The notes below the pieces were generated by a model. That model had not been told where the DNA came from. It searched no databases and worked only from the letters and a program-made list of their open reading frames with translations. Source: Candidatus Bipolaricaulota bacterium (GTDB lineage: Bacteria > Bipolaricaulota > Bipolaricaulia > UBA7950 > UBA9294). From it: 6,300 bases of DNA. The stretch spans positions 1 through 6,300 of the forward strand of contig JAUWNS010000142.1 of the NCBI GenBank assembly GCA_030612485.1, written 5' to 3'. Below are positions 5,524-6,300 of the stretch, piece by piece (positions within the stretch are counted from its first letter, which is position 1; each line of letters starts with the position of its first letter). The position numbers were made by a program, and so were the translations under genes.

Positions 5524-6300
5524 CGTTCATCACCCCCAATCTTTCCAGGTGTCGGCCCAGGTGCCGGGCCAATCGCTCGTAATGCTCCTCTTCCCATTCA
5601 TCGAGTACAAGGCGTAATTGGTCACCCAGTGGGTTCTGTAGAACCGCTCCAAAGGCTACATGTAGAACCTGCCGTCCATTCTGTTCCTCAATAATCTCCG
5701 GAAGTTCGTCATCTGACAGTGTCTCCAGTGGAGGGATCCGAGAAGGATCGGCCGAGATGTGGTAGCTCGCCCGCTCGTGCCCAAACTGCGATATCGAGAA
5801 GCTCGCGATCTTGCGAAAAAGAGCAGGCTTGTGACGCGCTACCACCTCTAGGGCGACAAGGTAGCTCGTCCCAGCCGTCTTCACGTGCCACAGACCATTG
5901 GTCTCTTCCGCCAGGAATGGGTACAGGGTGAACTTGTCCGACCCGGAGTGGAGGCTCAGGCGGTATGATCCGATTGTGCGGGCGATGGCGGCGTGCGTTT
6001 CAAGCTCCCTGCGAAACACCTCCAGATCGCCCCTCCAATCGACCCCCTTCTCCATCGCTCCCACAAACCGCGGGGCGAGGCTCATGAAGCCCACCCCACG
6101 CCGCCGAAACTCGTGAGCCACAAACAGGTGTTCCAATGGGGTCGTGGGCGTCTCCGTCTCGTCCACCGAGACCTCGTAGTCGAAACCATCGGGGAGGCGT
6201 TCAGCCAGGGCCTGGTACATTCGAGTGGCAAAAGCCACCGCTCCGCCGTACTTTATTGCGGCGCGGGCAAGCTCCTCCTCGGAGAAGCGCAGCGTTCCCA
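5516..6300 (-). CDS. uxaE: Tagaturonate/fructuronate epimerase UxaE, C-terminal part (5' end outside window)
   Basis: The protein is expected to interconvert D-tagaturonate and D-fructuronate in the cytoplasm, linking galacturonate breakdown to the fructuronate/mannonate branch. About 260 C-terminal residues are visible. The frame stays open to base 6300; a GTG at 6236-6238 is only an internal valine, because coding continues upstream (GTLRFSEEELARAAIKYGG). Family-typical segments are FMSLAPRF followed by EKGVDW, then LSLHSGSDKFTLYPF, then HVKTAGTSYLVAL. These match my memory of the UxaE family first described in Thermotoga maritima. The family is roughly 480 residues long, so close to half is missing. 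The TGA stop (5516-5518) overlaps the next gene's GTG start region, suggesting translational coupling. The next gene, a mannonate oxidoreductase, uses fructuronate, which supports the call. Assignment is by recalled motifs, not by a search. Confidence 0.88.
   Translation of the reverse strand, partial: GTLRFSEEELARAAIKYGGAVAFATRMYQALAERLPDGFDYEVSVDETETPTTPLEHLFVAHEFRRRGVGFMSLAPRFVGAMEKGVDWRGDLEVFRRELETHAAIARTIGSYRLSLHSGSDKFTLYPFLAEETNGLWHVKTAGTSYLVALEVVARHKPALFRKIASFSISQFGHERASYHISADPSRIPPLETLSDDELPEIIEEQNGRQVLHVAFGAVLQNPLGDQLRLVLDEWEEEHYERLARHLGRHLERLGVMNGG
5529..5537 (-). promoter_or_regulatory. Ribosome binding site favouring the GTG start of the SDR gene
   Basis: On the minus strand GGGGGTGAT resembles the extended Shine-Dalgarno GGAGGTGAT. 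The GGGGG core ends nine bases before GTG 5521-5523, inside the 3' end of uxaE. A weaker GGTGG (5520-5524) lies five bases before the alternative ATG 5512-5514, so the start is not settled. Confidence 0.5.

Overview
The window is a stretch of a single, tightly packed bacterial operon. All six genes lie on the minus strand, so transcription runs from base 6300 towards base 1. GC content looks moderately high (mid-50s percent by eye). The UxaE-type epimerase, the short-chain (SDR) form of D-mannonate oxidoreductase and the pyrophosphate-type phosphofructokinase together suggest an anaerobic, possibly thermophilic, carbohydrate fermenter. UxaE is best known from Thermotoga, but the phylum cannot be fixed from this sequence.

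Layout in transcription order: (1) the 3' part of a tagaturonate/fructuronate epimerase gene (uxaE, 5516-6300, cut by the window edge); (2) an SDR D-mannonate oxidoreductase (uxuB type, 4717-5523), overlapping uxaE by 8 bases if its GTG start is used; (3) a PPi-type 6-phosphofructokinase (3426-4706), 10 bases downstream; (4) a 110-base gap, the only real intergenic space, holding three related copies of a small palindromic repeat; (5) a HAD-family phosphatase-like protein with an unusually large cap (2410-3315); (6) a full-length decarboxylating 6-phosphogluconate dehydrogenase (gnd, 1001-2413), joined to the HAD gene by an ATGA overlap; (7) a LarA-family (DUF2088) nickel-dependent racemase/epimerase, joined to gnd by another ATGA overlap and running off the left edge (1-1004). 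The plus strand carries no convincing gene.

Read together, the genes suggest a route that differs from the classical hexuronate pathway (mannonate -> KDG -> KDPG). Tagaturonate would be epimerised to fructuronate (UxaE) and reduced to D-mannonate (UxuB-type SDR). D-mannonate would be epimerised at C2 to D-gluconate (LarA-like enzyme), phosphorylated by a gluconate kinase not seen here, and oxidatively decarboxylated to ribulose 5-phosphate (Gnd). The PPi-dependent PFK would then process pentose-phosphate products (fructose 6-phosphate, possibly sedoheptulose 7-phosphate). The individual enzyme families are well supported by motifs; the LarA substrate, the role of the HAD protein and the overall route are inference. 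No promoter or intrinsic terminator is visible; the operon promoter must lie beyond base 6300.
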